Part shown: in pieces, positions 9,444 through 18,299 of the stretch
Layout: the number at the start of each line of letters is the position of its first letter
Position numbering within the stretch: the stretch's first letter is position 1
Assembly (NCBI RefSeq): GCF_016865445.1
Contig: NZ_AP024412.1
Location: 868,001 to 932,000, forward strand
Reading direction: 5' to 3'
Source of the DNA: Mariniplasma anaerobium
GTDB taxonomy: Bacteria; Bacillota_I; Bacilli_A; Acholeplasmatales; Acholeplasmataceae
DNA length: 64,000 bases
Position numbers and translations under genes: made by a program
Notes under the pieces: generated by a model
The model's database searches: none
The model's input: only the letters and a program-made list of their open reading frames with translations
What the model was told of the DNA's origin: nothing

Positions 9444-10648
9444 TGACAGATATTAACAATGGATTTAAAACGATACAATTCGCGTTATACTTTACAGATA
9501 ATGACGATCTTGATACACGCGTGTATCGTTTTTTATTATCTAAATTACTGATTTCACATACATCAACATATCCAACAAAAGCACTGATGCATAAAAAGCT
9601 AGAAGAACTATATGGTGCTAACTTATACGCAAGAGTTGAAAGACACGCAAACTTAAATATAGTAGGCGTTGTTTTCACATGCGTCAATCCTTTAATCGTA
9701 AAAGATGATTTATTACTTGATCAAATCATTGAATTAATCAATGAAATGTTTGTTGACAGAACTTTTTTTAATGAAGATATTTTCTTAGAAGAAAAAAGAT
9801 TACTTATCGAACAATTTGATAGCATTAAAGATAATAAACGTGTGTATGCAAATTATGAATTTACTAAATTACTATTTGGTAATGATTTATATGGTTATCC
9901 ACTTCCAGGTAGACTTGAAGATATTAAAAAAGTAAAACTTGAAGATGTTATCAATTATTATAAAAATCAATTTTTAAATCAAGATATAAAAATATATTTA
10001 AATGGTCATATAAAAGAATACTCAAATCTTTTTAAAACTAAATGTTTGATTCAAGAAAAAGATAAACAATTTGATATTGACCTTTCATTTAGAAAACCTA
10101 GAGTCAATCTTTATCAAGAAGAAATGACAAAAATGAATCAAGCAATTATTAAACTTGCATATATCACTGATATTTATCGGTTTGATGACTTATATGAAGC
10201 AGCTTTATGTTTTGACCTTATACTAGGTGGTTATCCAGAATCTAGACTTTTTAAAGAGATTAGAGAGAAACAAGCGCTTTGTTATGATGTTTCATCAGGT
10301 TACGATTATTATAAAGGTATTTTAGTTATAACCAGTGGAGTCGCTAAAGATAAGAAGGATTATGCATTAAATGAAATTAAAAAATTAGTAGAAGATTTTA
10401 AGGTTCATGAGATTTCTCTTGATGAACTTAATCATGCAAAAGCTTATATTAAACACCAAATACAAAGTAGTATGGATCACCAATCTTATTTAACCAAAAG
10501 TACATTTTTAAAAAGAATCTTAAATGAAAATGTATCTACAGAAGAAAGATTAGATAGATTAGAAAAAGTCAAACTTGAAGATGTTGTTAAAATTTCTAAA
10601 TCTATCGTATTGGACACATCTTATGCGCTTTATGGAGGTGACAAATGA
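9443..10648 (+). CDS. M16 peptidase-like protein without the zinc motif (YmfF type)
   Basis: This 401-residue protein has the overall pattern of the M16 (pitrilysin) family but lacks the HxxEH zinc-binding motif, so it is probably a non-catalytic partner. It retains 'EEKRLLIEQFDSIKDNKRVYANYEF' and 'LILGGYPESRLFKEIREKQALCYDVSSGYDYYKGI', the latter typical of the M16 C-terminal domain. Firmicutes usually carry such a degenerate member (YmfF) beside an active one (YmfH), exactly as here. There is no strong ribosome site; the ATG overlaps the deoD stop and probably uses translational coupling. It overlaps the next gene by four bases. Confidence 0.88.
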   Translation: MTDINNGFKTIQFALYFTDNDDLDTRVYRFLLSKLLISHTSTYPTKALMHKKLEELYGANLYARVERHANLNIVGVVFTCVNPLIVKDDLLLDQIIELINEMFVDRTFFNEDIFLEEKRLLIEQFDSIKDNKRVYANYEFTKLLFGNDLYGYPLPGRLEDIKKVKLEDVINYYKNQFLNQDIKIYLNGHIKEYSNLFKTKCLIQEKDKQFDIDLSFRKPRVNLYQEEMTKMNQAIIKLAYITDIYRFDDLYEAALCFDLILGGYPESRLFKEIREKQALCYDVSSGYDYYKGILVITSGVAKDKKDYALNEIKKLVEDFKVHEISLDELNHAKAYIKHQIQSSMDHQSYLTKSTFLKRILNENVSTEERLDRLEKVKLEDVVKISKSIVLDTSYALYGGDK

Positions 10649-11916
10649 TTCACAAATACTATGAAAGATTTAATGAACATGTCTATATTATAAAACTTAA
10701 AAACGGAATGCAAGTTCACTTATTACCTAAAGAAGAACCAGTTTACTCAACTTATGTTGAGCTTTCAATTCCTTATGGATCACTTGATCTATCATATGCT
10801 TATGATCAAAAGAAATATTTAACACCTGCAGGAACTGCACATTTTATGGAACATAAGATATTTGCCAATCCTGATGGTGATGCGTTTGCAAAATTTTCTA
10901 ATTTAGGTGTTGATGCTAATGCGATGACATCTTATCATCAAACATCATATTTGTTTTCCGCAACTAATCATGTCTTAGAGGCTCTATCGCATCTTTTAGA
11001 TATGCTTGATACACCATATTTTACAAAAGAAAATGTAGATCAAGAAAAAGATATTATTGCAGAAGAATTAAAGATGTACTTAGATGATCCAGTATCTATG
11101 ATGCAAAACAAATTAATGGAAAACATGTATCACAATCATTTTATCAAGCATGATATTGGTGGGACAGTCGAATCTATTCAAGAAGTTACACCAGAGCTAT
11201 TAGAAGACGTCTATAAGCATTTCTATGCGCCAAACATGCGGTTGCTTACGATTTCAGGGAAAATCAATTTAAAAGAACTTAAAGCATTTTTCAAAGCTTA
11301 TGATAAACAAATAAATACAAAAATAAAACCAATCATTCATGTACCTAAAGAATCAAAAACTTTGGTAAAAAAACTTGAAGTTTTAGCAGATGATGTATCA
11401 TTTAGTAAGTTAATGATTGGGATTAAATTAGATCCTATCGGAAGATCAGATCAAGCATTAGTTAAAAGAGAAATGAGTATGACGATGTGTCTAAATATGC
11501 TTTTAGGATCTTCATCTAAAATGTATGAATCACTTTTACAACAACAAATTATTAATCAAAGTTTTTATGTCAATACTACTTTTGAGAAAAAAGCTGAACA
11601 TATTATGATTTATGCTGAAAGTAAAAAGATTAATAAGTTAAAAAATATATTAATTAATTACTTAACCAAAGATGCATTTCAAGATTTAAATGAAGAGGAT
11701 TTTGTAAGATATAAAAAAGTTTATTTAGGTCAATTCATATTTGCTTTAAATAGTATTGAGACTAAAACATATTTATACAATAAGTATTATCATCAAAAAA
11801 CATCTTTATTTGAAGTTGTTGATATGATGAATGATGTTACTTATGAAGATATGCTTAATGCATTAAACCGTATTCAAAAAAGATCAATAACAACACTTAT
11901 TTTAAAAAAAGACTAA
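10645..11916 (+). CDS. Zinc-dependent M16 family peptidase (YmfH type)
   Basis: Likely the catalytic half of a two-protein M16 peptidase. The zinc/catalytic motif HFMEH is followed about 75 residues later by the third ligand region 'EKDIIAEELKMYLDDP'. The 423-residue size and the adjacent inactive partner match the YmfF/YmfH arrangement. GGAGGTGAC lies just before the ATG, inside the end of the partner gene. A strong terminator follows, closing the operon that starts at the unknown gene or at deoC. The substrate is unknown; related proteins process peptides. Confidence 0.9.
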   Translation: MIHKYYERFNEHVYIIKLKNGMQVHLLPKEEPVYSTYVELSIPYGSLDLSYAYDQKKYLTPAGTAHFMEHKIFANPDGDAFAKFSNLGVDANAMTSYHQTSYLFSATNHVLEALSHLLDMLDTPYFTKENVDQEKDIIAEELKMYLDDPVSMMQNKLMENMYHNHFIKHDIGGTVESIQEVTPELLEDVYKHFYAPNMRLLTISGKINLKELKAFFKAYDKQINTKIKPIIHVPKESKTLVKKLEVLADDVSFSKLMIGIKLDPIGRSDQALVKREMSMTMCLNMLLGSSSKMYESLLQQQIINQSFYVNTTFEKKAEHIMIYAESKKINKLKNILINYLTKDAFQDLNEEDFVRYKKVYLGQFIFALNSIETKTYLYNKYYHQKTSLFEVVDMMNDVTYEDMLNALNRIQKRSITTLILKKD

Positions 11917-11933
11917 TTCATAGTCTTTTTTTT
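11904..11933 (+). terminator. Intrinsic terminator after the M16 pair
   Basis: GACTA pairs with TAGTC around a 5-base loop, extended by an A run pairing with a run of eight T. It overlaps the stop codon of the upstream gene. Confidence 0.9.
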
Positions 11934-12029
11934 ATAAATAACGTGTATTGTTAAGCTCATCTTTTAAATATAATCTAAATTTTAAGATAATTAATCAAAA
12001 GAGATATAGTTAATATCAAATGTGTGGTT

Positions 12030-12057
12030 TTGATTCAAATCTTCTTTAGCATATACT
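12030..12057 (+). promoter_or_regulatory. Promoter of the short ssb gene
   Basis: TTGATT at 12030-12035 and TATACT at 12052-12057 are separated by 16 bases, directly upstream of the AAGGAG site of ssb. The remaining AT-rich sequence from 11934 to 12029 shows nothing else I can support. Confidence 0.6.
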
Positions 12058-12078
12058 TAAAAACAAAAAGGAGATTAT

Positions 12079-12438
12079 ATGGTTAATCAATTGATACTTG
12101 TTGGTCGTTTGACAAAAGATCCAGAAACTAAAATATTAGCTGATGGAAGAAAAGTAAGTGATGTGATTCTTGCAGTACAAAGAGGCTTTAAGAATATGGA
12201 AGGTACATATGACACAGATTTTATTAAAATATCTGTTTGGGAAGGTCTCGCAACTGCTATAGAATCATATTGCTTCAAAGGCACGATGATTGCAGTAAAA
12301 GCAAGACTTCAAACTTACAAATATGAACTGGATGAAGAGAAAAAATTAAACATGCTTGAAGTGATTGCAGAAAGAATTACTTTCCTATCATCTACCCATA
12401 AGCAAGAAGCCGCATTAGAAAAAGAAAAGAAAGCGTAG
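12079..12438 (+). CDS. ssb: Single-stranded DNA-binding protein, short paralogue
   Basis: OB-fold protein that coats single-stranded DNA. The 119 residues cover the whole OB fold: 'NQLILVGRLTKDPETK' and 'VSDVILAVQRGFKNMEG', then 'TDFIKISVWEGLA' and 'GTMIAVKARLQTYKYE'. The C-terminus ends in EAALEKEKKA and lacks the usual glycine-rich linker and DDDIPF acidic tip that recruits other repair and replication proteins. It is therefore more like the short second SSB of Bacillus than the replicative one, which should be elsewhere in the genome. It is transcribed alone, with its own promoter and terminator. Confidence 0.9.
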   Translation: MVNQLILVGRLTKDPETKILADGRKVSDVILAVQRGFKNMEGTYDTDFIKISVWEGLATAIESYCFKGTMIAVKARLQTYKYELDEEKKLNMLEVIAERITFLSSTHKQEAALEKEKKA

Positions 12439-12487
12439 TTAAGAGTTTTTATTAATGTTTAAAATCAAGATTAGAAAAACAATAAAT

Positions 12488-12512
12488 GGATGCTAAAAAG
12501 CATCTATTTTTG
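12488..12512 (+). terminator. Intrinsic terminator after ssb
   Basis: GATGCT pairs with AGCATC around four A residues (12489-12504), followed by TATTTTTG. Confidence 0.8.
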
Positions 12513-12522
12513 TTTATTTGAC

Positions 12523-12551
12523 TTAATTTATTACTCTATTTGTGCTACAAT
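12523..12551 (+). promoter_or_regulatory. Probable pepV promoter (extended -10)
   Basis: TGCTACAAT (12543-12551) is an extended -10 element. A weak -35 (TTAATT at 12523-12528) lies 17 bases upstream. The better-looking TTGACT at 12518 would need a 22-base spacer and is less likely. Confidence 0.5.
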
Positions 12552-12571
12552 GAATTGAGGAGTTGATAACT

Positions 12572-13948
12572 ATGAATCTAAATTTTAAAGCTGAAGTATT
12601 AAAAAGAAAAGAAGATATCATCAAGGATTTAACGGGGTTAATCAAAATTAATTCTGAAATGACTACATATGATCCTGATCGTGTTGGTGCACCTTTTGGC
12701 CAAGGGATTAAAGATGCTCTAGATTATATGATTAAATTAGGTGAAAAAGATGGATTTGATTGTGTAAATCTTGATGGATATGCAGGTCATATTTCATATG
12801 GTAATCAAAAAGAATTTGTTGGAACTATTGGACATTTAGATGTTGTTCCTGCAGGTAATGATTGGACTTTTGCAGCATATGGTGCAGAAATTCACGATAA
12901 TAAAATGTATGGTCGTGGAACAGAAGATGATAAGGGACCTACAATTGCTGTTTATTATGCACTTAAAATATTAAAAGAATTAAAAGTAGATTTATCAAAG
13001 AGAATCAAATTGATATTAGGTACTGATGAAGAAACAGCTTGGAGAGGTGTTCGCCATTATTTTAGTTTATATCCTGAAATTCCAGTTTCTGGATTTATAC
13101 CAGATGCAGATTTTCCTTTAATATATGCTGAAAAAGGTATCTCAAGAATATTTATTGAAGGTAGTCTTGAAGGTAGTGATATTGTTTCTGTTCAAGGTGG
13201 ATTTAGAGATAATATGGTTCCAGATTATGCAGAAGCTTACTTGAAACCTAATGAAGATTATAAATCTTTATTTAATAAATTTTTAAAAGCAAATAAATAT
13301 TTAGGTGTTGCAGAAGATAAAGATGATTTAGTTTATATTAAAGTTTTTGGAAAAAGTGCACATGGATCTACTCCTGAATTTGGAGAAAATGCGATTGACC
13401 GCCTTTTTGAATTCTTAAGTGATGTAAATATTAATCATCCAATTGTAACTTTAGCAAAAGAAAAATTAATTCATGATATTCATGGACAAAAACTTGGTGT
13501 AGCATATAAAGATGAGGAAATGGGACATTTAACTATAAATCTTGGTGCTATGTCTACCATTGATAAAAAATATCGTTTCAATTTGAATTTAAGATATCCT
13601 AATGGTGTTAAGTTTGAAGAAGTAGTAGAAACATTAAAAGAAAATGTAAAAGCTTATGGCTCAACTGTAACAGTAGATAATCATCAAGAACTACTTTATG
13701 TTGATCCGAAATCTGAACTTGTTCAAAAGTTGTTAAAAGTTTATAGAAAACATACAAATGATATGTCTGATCCAATCACAATTGGTGGTGGCACATTTGC
13801 AAGAGCACTACCTAATAGTGTTGCTTTTGGACCACATTTCTTAGAAAAACCAACATATATTCATCAAAAAAATGAATTTATTGACTTAGATGATTTTTTC
13901 ACAGCAATTATGATTTATACGGAAGCATTATACGAATTAGCTAAGTAA
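12572..13948 (+). CDS. pepV: Dipeptidase PepV (M20 family)
   Basis: Zinc dipeptidase of the M20 family, cytoplasmic, taking part in peptide use. The 458-residue protein has the metal-binding 'GHLDVVPAG' and '[15 protein letters not shown]' segments, '[10 protein letters not shown]' with the catalytic/bridging acidic pair, and a distal '[13 protein letters not shown]' motif typical of PepV. I place the start at the ATG at 12572: GAGGAG at 12557-12562 is nine bases upstream, while an in-frame TTG at 12563 directly abuts that site. Gene order (dipeptidase, then thymidylate synthesis 13 bases later) suggests co-transcription with thyA. Confidence 0.94.
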   Translation: MNLNFKAEVLKRKEDIIKDLTGLIKINSEMTTYDPDRVGAPFGQGIKDALDYMIKLGEKDGFDCVNLDGYAGHISYGNQKEFVGTIGHLDVVPAGNDWTFAAYGAEIHDNKMYGRGTEDDKGPTIAVYYALKILKELKVDLSKRIKLILGTDEETAWRGVRHYFSLYPEIPVSGFIPDADFPLIYAEKGISRIFIEGSLEGSDIVSVQGGFRDNMVPDYAEAYLKPNEDYKSLFNKFLKANKYLGVAEDKDDLVYIKVFGKSAHGSTPEFGENAIDRLFEFLSDVNINHPIVTLAKEKLIHDIHGQKLGVAYKDEEMGHLTINLGAMSTIDKKYRFNLNLRYPNGVKFEEVVETLKENVKAYGSTVTVDNHQELLYVDPKSELVQKLLKVYRKHTNDMSDPITIGGGTFARALPNSVAFGPHFLEKPTYIHQKNEFIDLDDFFTAIMIYTEALYELAK

Positions 13949-13961
13949 AGGAGGCTTTTTT

Positions 13962-14828
13962 ATGAAAGCATATCTTGATTTATGCAAACATGTCATGGAA
14001 CATGGTACATTAAAAATGGATCGAACAAAAACAGGAACTAAGAGTGTTTTTGGTTATCAAATGCGATTTGATTTAAGTGAAGGATTTCCACTTTTAACAA
14101 CAAAAAAAGTTCACTTGAAATCAATCATCCATGAATTACTATGGTTTATTTCAGGCGATACAAATATCAAATATTTAGTAGAAAATAACGTAAAAATTTG
14201 GAACGATTGGCCATTTAAAGCTTTTAAAAAAAGTGCAGATTATCATAATGAAACGATGGATGAATATGTCCAAATGATAAAAAATGATGCTGATTTTGCA
14301 GCTAAATATGGGGATTTAGGACCAGTTTATGGTGCACAGTGGAGAAATTTTAACGGAGTTGATCAAATACAATATATCCTTGATGAACTCAAAAACAATC
14401 CAAATTCTAGACGCATGATTTTAAGTGCTTGGAATCCAAGTGAAATAAAGGATATGGCTTTGCCACCCTGTCATACACTTATCCAATTTTATGTTGCAGA
14501 TGGAAAACTATCTTTACAGTTATACCAAAGAAGCGCTGATATTTTCTTAGGAGTTCCTTTTAATATTGCATCATATGCATTATTACTTATGATGGTTGCT
14601 CAAGTTACAAATTTAGAATTAGGAGAATTTGTTCACACACTTGGTGATGCACATATCTATGTAAACCATTTCGAGCAAATCCAATTACAATTATCTAGAG
14701 AAACTAGAAAATTACCTATTATGGATATAAACAAAGATGTTAAATCATTATTTGATTTTAAATTTTCTGATTTTACATTAAAGGACTATAATCCACATCC
14801 TAGAATTAAAGGCAAGGTAGCTGTATGA
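13962..14828 (+). CDS. thyA: Thymidylate synthase ThyA
   Basis: Converts dUMP to dTMP using methylene-tetrahydrofolate. The 288-residue protein has '[11 protein letters not shown]', the catalytic cysteine at about residue 170 in ALPPCHT, '[26 protein letters not shown]' (dUMP contacts) and '[12 protein letters not shown]'. An AAAGGAGG site precedes the ATG. It overlaps folA by four bases. The pairing is functionally direct: ThyA makes dihydrofolate, which FolA reduces back to tetrahydrofolate. Confidence 0.98.
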   Translation: MKAYLDLCKHVMEHGTLKMDRTKTGTKSVFGYQMRFDLSEGFPLLTTKKVHLKSIIHELLWFISGDTNIKYLVENNVKIWNDWPFKAFKKSADYHNETMDEYVQMIKNDADFAAKYGDLGPVYGAQWRNFNGVDQIQYILDELKNNPNSRRMILSAWNPSEIKDMALPPCHTLIQFYVADGKLSLQLYQRSADIFLGVPFNIASYALLLMMVAQVTNLELGEFVHTLGDAHIYVNHFEQIQLQLSRETRKLPIMDINKDVKSLFDFKFSDFTLKDYNPHPRIKGKVAV

Positions 14829-15298
14829 TTTCAATGATATGGGCAATGGATGAAAATTGGCTAATTGGTAAAGATAATCTTCTACCTTGGCATTATCCAA
14901 AAGACCTTCAATATTTTAAGAATATGACGAAAGATCAAAGTGTCATTATGGGCGATTTAACTTATAAATCCTTAAAGACATATTATAAAACTAAACCATT
15001 ACCGTTTAAAAAGGTATATGTAGCAAATATATTAGATGTAACTTATACTGACGCAATTCATGTAAAAGATATATTTGAGTTTATTAAACATACTAAAGAA
15101 GATATATGTGTTATTGGTGGAAAAACAATCTATCAATTAATGCTGCCTTATGCAGATCGACTTTATATCACTTATGTCTTAAAAGCACATGAGGGAAACG
15201 TTTATTTTCCTAAATTTAATTTGTCCGATTTTAAATTGGTCTCTAAAAAAATGGAAGACCAATTAATATTTGCAACTTATGAAAGGAGTAAAATATGA
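14825..15298 (+). CDS. folA: Dihydrofolate reductase
   Basis: NADPH-dependent reduction of dihydrofolate. The 157-residue product has '[29 protein letters not shown]' (active-site loop and substrate acidic residue), 'GDLTYKSL' in place of the more usual GRxTxxS, and '[15 protein letters not shown]' for NADPH binding. It overlaps thyA and plsC by four bases each, giving a tight three-gene operon. Length and motifs are normal. Confidence 0.96.
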   Translation: MISMIWAMDENWLIGKDNLLPWHYPKDLQYFKNMTKDQSVIMGDLTYKSLKTYYKTKPLPFKKVYVANILDVTYTDAIHVKDIFEFIKHTKEDICVIGGKTIYQLMLPYADRLYITYVLKAHEGNVYFPKFNLSDFKLVSKKMEDQLIFATYERSKI

Positions 15299-16092
15299 TT
15301 TCAGCATTATTCATCATCTCAAGTCTAGCATTTACTTATTTACTCCACATCATAACCAATACAAATTACTATTTTATTCCACTATGGTTAATAGCTGGTG
15401 TTATCTTAGGGTATTTGATTACCTTACTGTTTGTAATTGTTCAATTACCTATATTTAAGAAAACAAAATTATTTAATAAATACAAAATATATACATATCG
15501 ATCTGTTGCATATTTTTTAAATCGTTATGTCTTTAGACTAAGATTAGAAATAGTTGGTAGAGAAAATGTTCCAAAATCTGGAAGACTTACCGTATATGCG
15601 AATCATAAATCATATGCTGATCCTGTCATTGTCATGGAAGCTATCAATAGACCTACAAGCTATACACCAAAAAGTGGGGTATATAAATTTCCTTTTATGC
15701 ACGAAATGCTTGCATCATTAGGATCATTTCCTATAGATCGATCAAGCGATAGAAATACTGCTAGAGCGATGGTAGAAGCCATTAAAGTAGTCAAACAAGG
15801 TATGGCAATGGTTATTTTTCCTGAAGGTGGTATTAAAGATAGAAATGATATAAAGATGGTCGCCATGCGTGCTGGAGCATATCGCTTAGGTGTGAAAGCT
15901 GAAGCTGATTTATTACCAGTAAGCATAGATGGATCTATTATGATTAAACATAATGTCCCATTTAAGAGAACAAAAATTAAAGTCACTATTCATGAACTGA
16001 TTAAATATGAAGACATTAAAGGATTGAAAACCTCTGATTTAGCAGATAGAGTATTTCATATCATCAATGAAGAACTAACAAAAAACGACTAA
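15295..16092 (+). CDS. plsC: 1-acyl-glycerol-3-phosphate acyltransferase PlsC
   Basis: Membrane acyltransferase making phosphatidic acid from lysophosphatidate. The 265-residue protein has two hydrophobic N-terminal segments (about 5-25 and 30-50). The acyltransferase motif HX4D (H104-D109 in NHKSYAD) follows, then 'GSFPIDRSS' and the 'IFPEGG' motif, then the 'VSIDGS' block. An AAAGGAG site precedes the ATG. Its stop codon lies inside a hairpin shared with the convergent phosphatase gene. Confidence 0.92.
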   Translation: MISALFIISSLAFTYLLHIITNTNYYFIPLWLIAGVILGYLITLLFVIVQLPIFKKTKLFNKYKIYTYRSVAYFLNRYVFRLRLEIVGRENVPKSGRLTVYANHKSYADPVIVMEAINRPTSYTPKSGVYKFPFMHEMLASLGSFPIDRSSDRNTARAMVEAIKVVKQGMAMVIFPEGGIKDRNDIKMVAMRAGAYRLGVKAEADLLPVSIDGSIMIKHNVPFKRTKIKVTIHELIKYEDIKGLKTSDLADRVFHIINEELTKND

Positions 16093-16108
16093 ATTTAGTC
16101 GTTTTTTT
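16081..16108. terminator. Bidirectional terminator shared by plsC and the phosphatase gene
   Basis: The palindrome ACGACTAAATTTAGTCGT is flanked by A and T runs, so it works in both directions. The plsC stop (16090-16092) and the reverse-strand phosphatase stop (16095-16097) both lie within it, so both genes' last codons are part of the hairpin. Confidence 0.88.
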
Positions 16109-16670
16109 GATGGTCTATTAAAGTTAATTTTTGATTTTCTAATTTAAAATATAAGACATCACAATTATTAACAAGATATGTAGAAAATTGATACTTGATA
16201 GGATTGATATAAACTAAGAGTGATTTTATAACATGGGAATGAGCAACACATAAAACTTCTTGATCTTTATATATGTTTTCTAATTTCAATGTTGCTTTAA
16301 CTACTCTATTGATAATTTTATCATCATCTTCATATCCAGGATATTTATAGCCTTTTTGTCTTACTAAAGGCATGCCTTCTTCAACTGGAATTCCTTCTAG
16401 GTGAAAAAAATTTCTTTCAACAAATTGTTGTATCACATGAATTGGTTTATTATAATCCAGTTTTTTTGATAAGATAAATGCAGTTTCAAGTGCTCTAGAT
16501 AAAGGGGATGATATAAACGCATCAAATTTTTTATTTTGTGATTTAAGAATATCTGCAAGCTTATGTGCTTCTAATTTTCCATCTTCATTGAGTGGATTAT
16601 CTGTACGCCCTTGAATGATTTGATTTATATTTGAATTTGTTTGACCATGTCTTACCATTGCTAATATCAT
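16095..16670 (-). CDS. Histidine phosphatase family protein (phosphoglycerate mutase-like)
   Basis: Phosphatase of the branch-1 histidine phosphatase superfamily, 191 residues. The N-terminus 'MILAMVRHGQTNSN' carries the phospho-accepting histidine in RHG, 'SSPLSRALETA' gives the second arginine region, and 'VLCVAHSHVIKSLL' holds the second catalytic histidine. Sequence alone does not tell the substrate; members hydrolyse sugar phosphates, phosphoserine or alpha-ribazole phosphate, among others. The last is of interest because the window also encodes a B12-dependent pathway, but nothing here proves it. The small membrane protein gene lies 50 bases upstream on the same strand. Confidence 0.88.
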   Translation of the reverse strand: MILAMVRHGQTNSNINQIIQGRTDNPLNEDGKLEAHKLADILKSQNKKFDAFISSPLSRALETAFILSKKLDYNKPIHVIQQFVERNFFHLEGIPVEEGMPLVRQKGYKYPGYEDDDKIINRVVKATLKLENIYKDQEVLCVAHSHVIKSLLVYINPIKYQFSTYLVNNCDVLYFKLENQKLTLIDHQKND

Positions 16671-16720
16671 TTGTATCCTCGCTGTGTAATCTTTAGTGTT
16701 GTGTTTTTATTCTTAAGCTA

Positions 16721-16885
16721 CTATAAAAATATGATAGAAAGTATGACTAAAGCTAAAACAGCAATAAAAAGAAGAACTGATTTTAATGATAATGAGTGAT
16801 CATAATCACTTCGTTCAGTGTCATTTTCTTGATTTCTTTTTTTTTCGCTCCAAAATTCTCTTTGACGTCCATTTATATCTCTCAT
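16721..16885 (-). CDS. Small single-pass membrane protein, 54 residues
   Basis: A short reverse-strand ORF starts at ATG 16885 with AAAAGGAG six bases upstream and ends at TAG 16721-16723. The product begins MRDINGRQREFWSEKKRNQ, continues with a polar acidic/basic stretch to about residue 34, and ends in one strongly hydrophobic helix (VLLFIAVLALVILSIIFL, residues 37-54) running to the last residue. This is a tail-anchored layout with the N-terminus probably in the cytoplasm. I recognise no family. The ribosome site, clean reading frame and membrane helix make a real gene likely. It may be co-transcribed with the downstream phosphatase. Confidence 0.72.
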   Translation of the reverse strand: MRDINGRQREFWSEKKRNQENDTERSDYDHSLSLKSVLLFIAVLALVILSIIFL

Positions 16886-16970
16886 AGGAACTCCTTTTAA
16901 ATTTTTTTATTATCGCATAAAATCATTAGATTTATTATAAACATATTATACCATGTTTTACTGTCTTTTA

Positions 16971-16979
16971 TGTTAAAAT
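16971..16979 (+). promoter_or_regulatory. Extended -10 promoter of pdp
   Basis: TGTTAAAAT (16971-16979) is an extended -10 element 24 bases before the pdp start; no good -35 is visible. The same TGnTAAAAT form recurs before other genes here (58128-58136, 59507-59515), suggesting a favoured promoter style. Confidence 0.5.
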
Positions 16980-17002
16980 ATAGACAAGGAGATGTGATTA
17001 AT

Positions 17003-18298
17003 ATGCATATGATAGATATCATTACTAAAAAAAGAGATGGCTTTGAATTAACTAAAGAAGAAATTGATTATTTGATTAAATCATATACCAAAGGAGATAT
17101 ACCTGATTATCAAATCAGTGCTTTTTTGATGGCAACTTATTTTAATCAAATGACGGAACAAGAAGCAACTCATTTAGCATTAGCTATGAGAGATTCTGGT
17201 GACTCAATTGATTTATCAGAAATTAAAGGTATTAAAGTTGATAAGCATTCAACTGGCGGTGTTGGTGATAAGGTTACACTTGTCTTAGGACCACTATTAG
17301 CAGCATTAGGTGCTAAAGTCGCTAAAATGAGTGGTAGAGGTTTAGGACATACCGGTGGTACAATTGATAAATTAGAAAGTATTCCAGGATACAAAGTAGA
17401 ATTATCAGTTAAAGATTTTATTAAACAAGTCCAAGATATTGGAATTGCTGTAGTAGGTCAAAGTGGTGATGTAGCACCTGCAGATAAAAAGTTTTATGCA
17501 CTTAGAGATGTTACTGCAACAGTGGATTGCATTCCACTAATTGCATCAAGCATTATGTCAAAAAAACTAGCAAGTGGTGCAGATGCAATATGTCTAGATG
17601 TTAAAGTTGGACATGGAGCATTTATGAAAACTGAAGAAGAGGCTGTTAAATTAGCTAAGCTTATGGTTTCTATTGGTAAACTTGCAGGTAAAAAAGTAAC
17701 TGCAATTTTAACAGGTATGGATGAACCATTAGGACATAAAATAGGGAATGCATTAGAAGTTTATGAAGCAATTGAAACATTACAAGGAAATGGACCAGAT
17801 GATTTAGTTGAAGTAACGCTTGCTATTGGATCACAACTTTTAATGGATGCGAATATCGCATCATCTAATCAAGAAGCTGTAGATATGATGAATAAGGCTT
17901 TACATGATATGTCTGCATATAATAAGTTTTTAGAACTTGTGAAGGCACAAGGCGGAGATGTTAATGTATTAAAACATCCTGAATTGTTACTTTCAGATAA
18001 AAAAGTAGAAATTTTATCTTTAAAAGATGGATATATCACAGAAATGAATGCACTTGATATAGGTAAAGCAGCGATGCGCCTTGGTGCAGGTAGAGAAACA
18101 AAAGAAGATGAAATATTTTTAGATGTAGGCATTGATCTACATAAAAAAATTGGAGATCAAGTTAAAAAAGGTGAAGTGCTTGCAACATTTTATGTAAGAG
18201 ATAAAGGTGTGGAAGAAGCTAAAAATCTACTTCTTGAAGCCATTACAATAGGTGAACATCAAAAATCTATTAAACTCATTAAAAGAAAGATATCATAA
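17003..18298 (+). CDS. pdp: Pyrimidine-nucleoside phosphorylase
   Basis: Splits thymidine, deoxyuridine and uridine into base and pentose-1-phosphate. The 431-residue protein has 'VDKHSTGGVGDKVTLVLGPLLAALG' (phosphate binding, about residue 80) and 'KMSGRGLGHTGGTIDKLESIPGY', the hallmark of the thymidine/pyrimidine phosphorylase family. The ATG at 17003 is chosen over one at 16970 because AAGGAG at 16986-16991 serves it, the N-terminus then matches homologues (M-x-M-x-DII-KK), and the upstream ATG falls in the -10 element. It works with deoC at 8081 in deoxynucleoside use. Confidence 0.96.
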   Translation: MHMIDIITKKRDGFELTKEEIDYLIKSYTKGDIPDYQISAFLMATYFNQMTEQEATHLALAMRDSGDSIDLSEIKGIKVDKHSTGGVGDKVTLVLGPLLAALGAKVAKMSGRGLGHTGGTIDKLESIPGYKVELSVKDFIKQVQDIGIAVVGQSGDVAPADKKFYALRDVTATVDCIPLIASSIMSKKLASGADAICLDVKVGHGAFMKTEEEAVKLAKLMVSIGKLAGKKVTAILTGMDEPLGHKIGNALEVYEAIETLQGNGPDDLVEVTLAIGSQLLMDANIASSNQEAVDMMNKALHDMSAYNKFLELVKAQGGDVNVLKHPELLLSDKKVEILSLKDGYITEMNALDIGKAAMRLGAGRETKEDEIFLDVGIDLHKKIGDQVKKGEVLATFYVRDKGVEEAKNLLLEAITIGEHQKSIKLIKRKIS

Positions 18299-18299
18299 A

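Noticed and set aside
12518-12551. TTGACT plus TACAAT as the pepV promoter
   Set aside because: The spacer would be 22 bases; the extended -10 alone is a better explanation.
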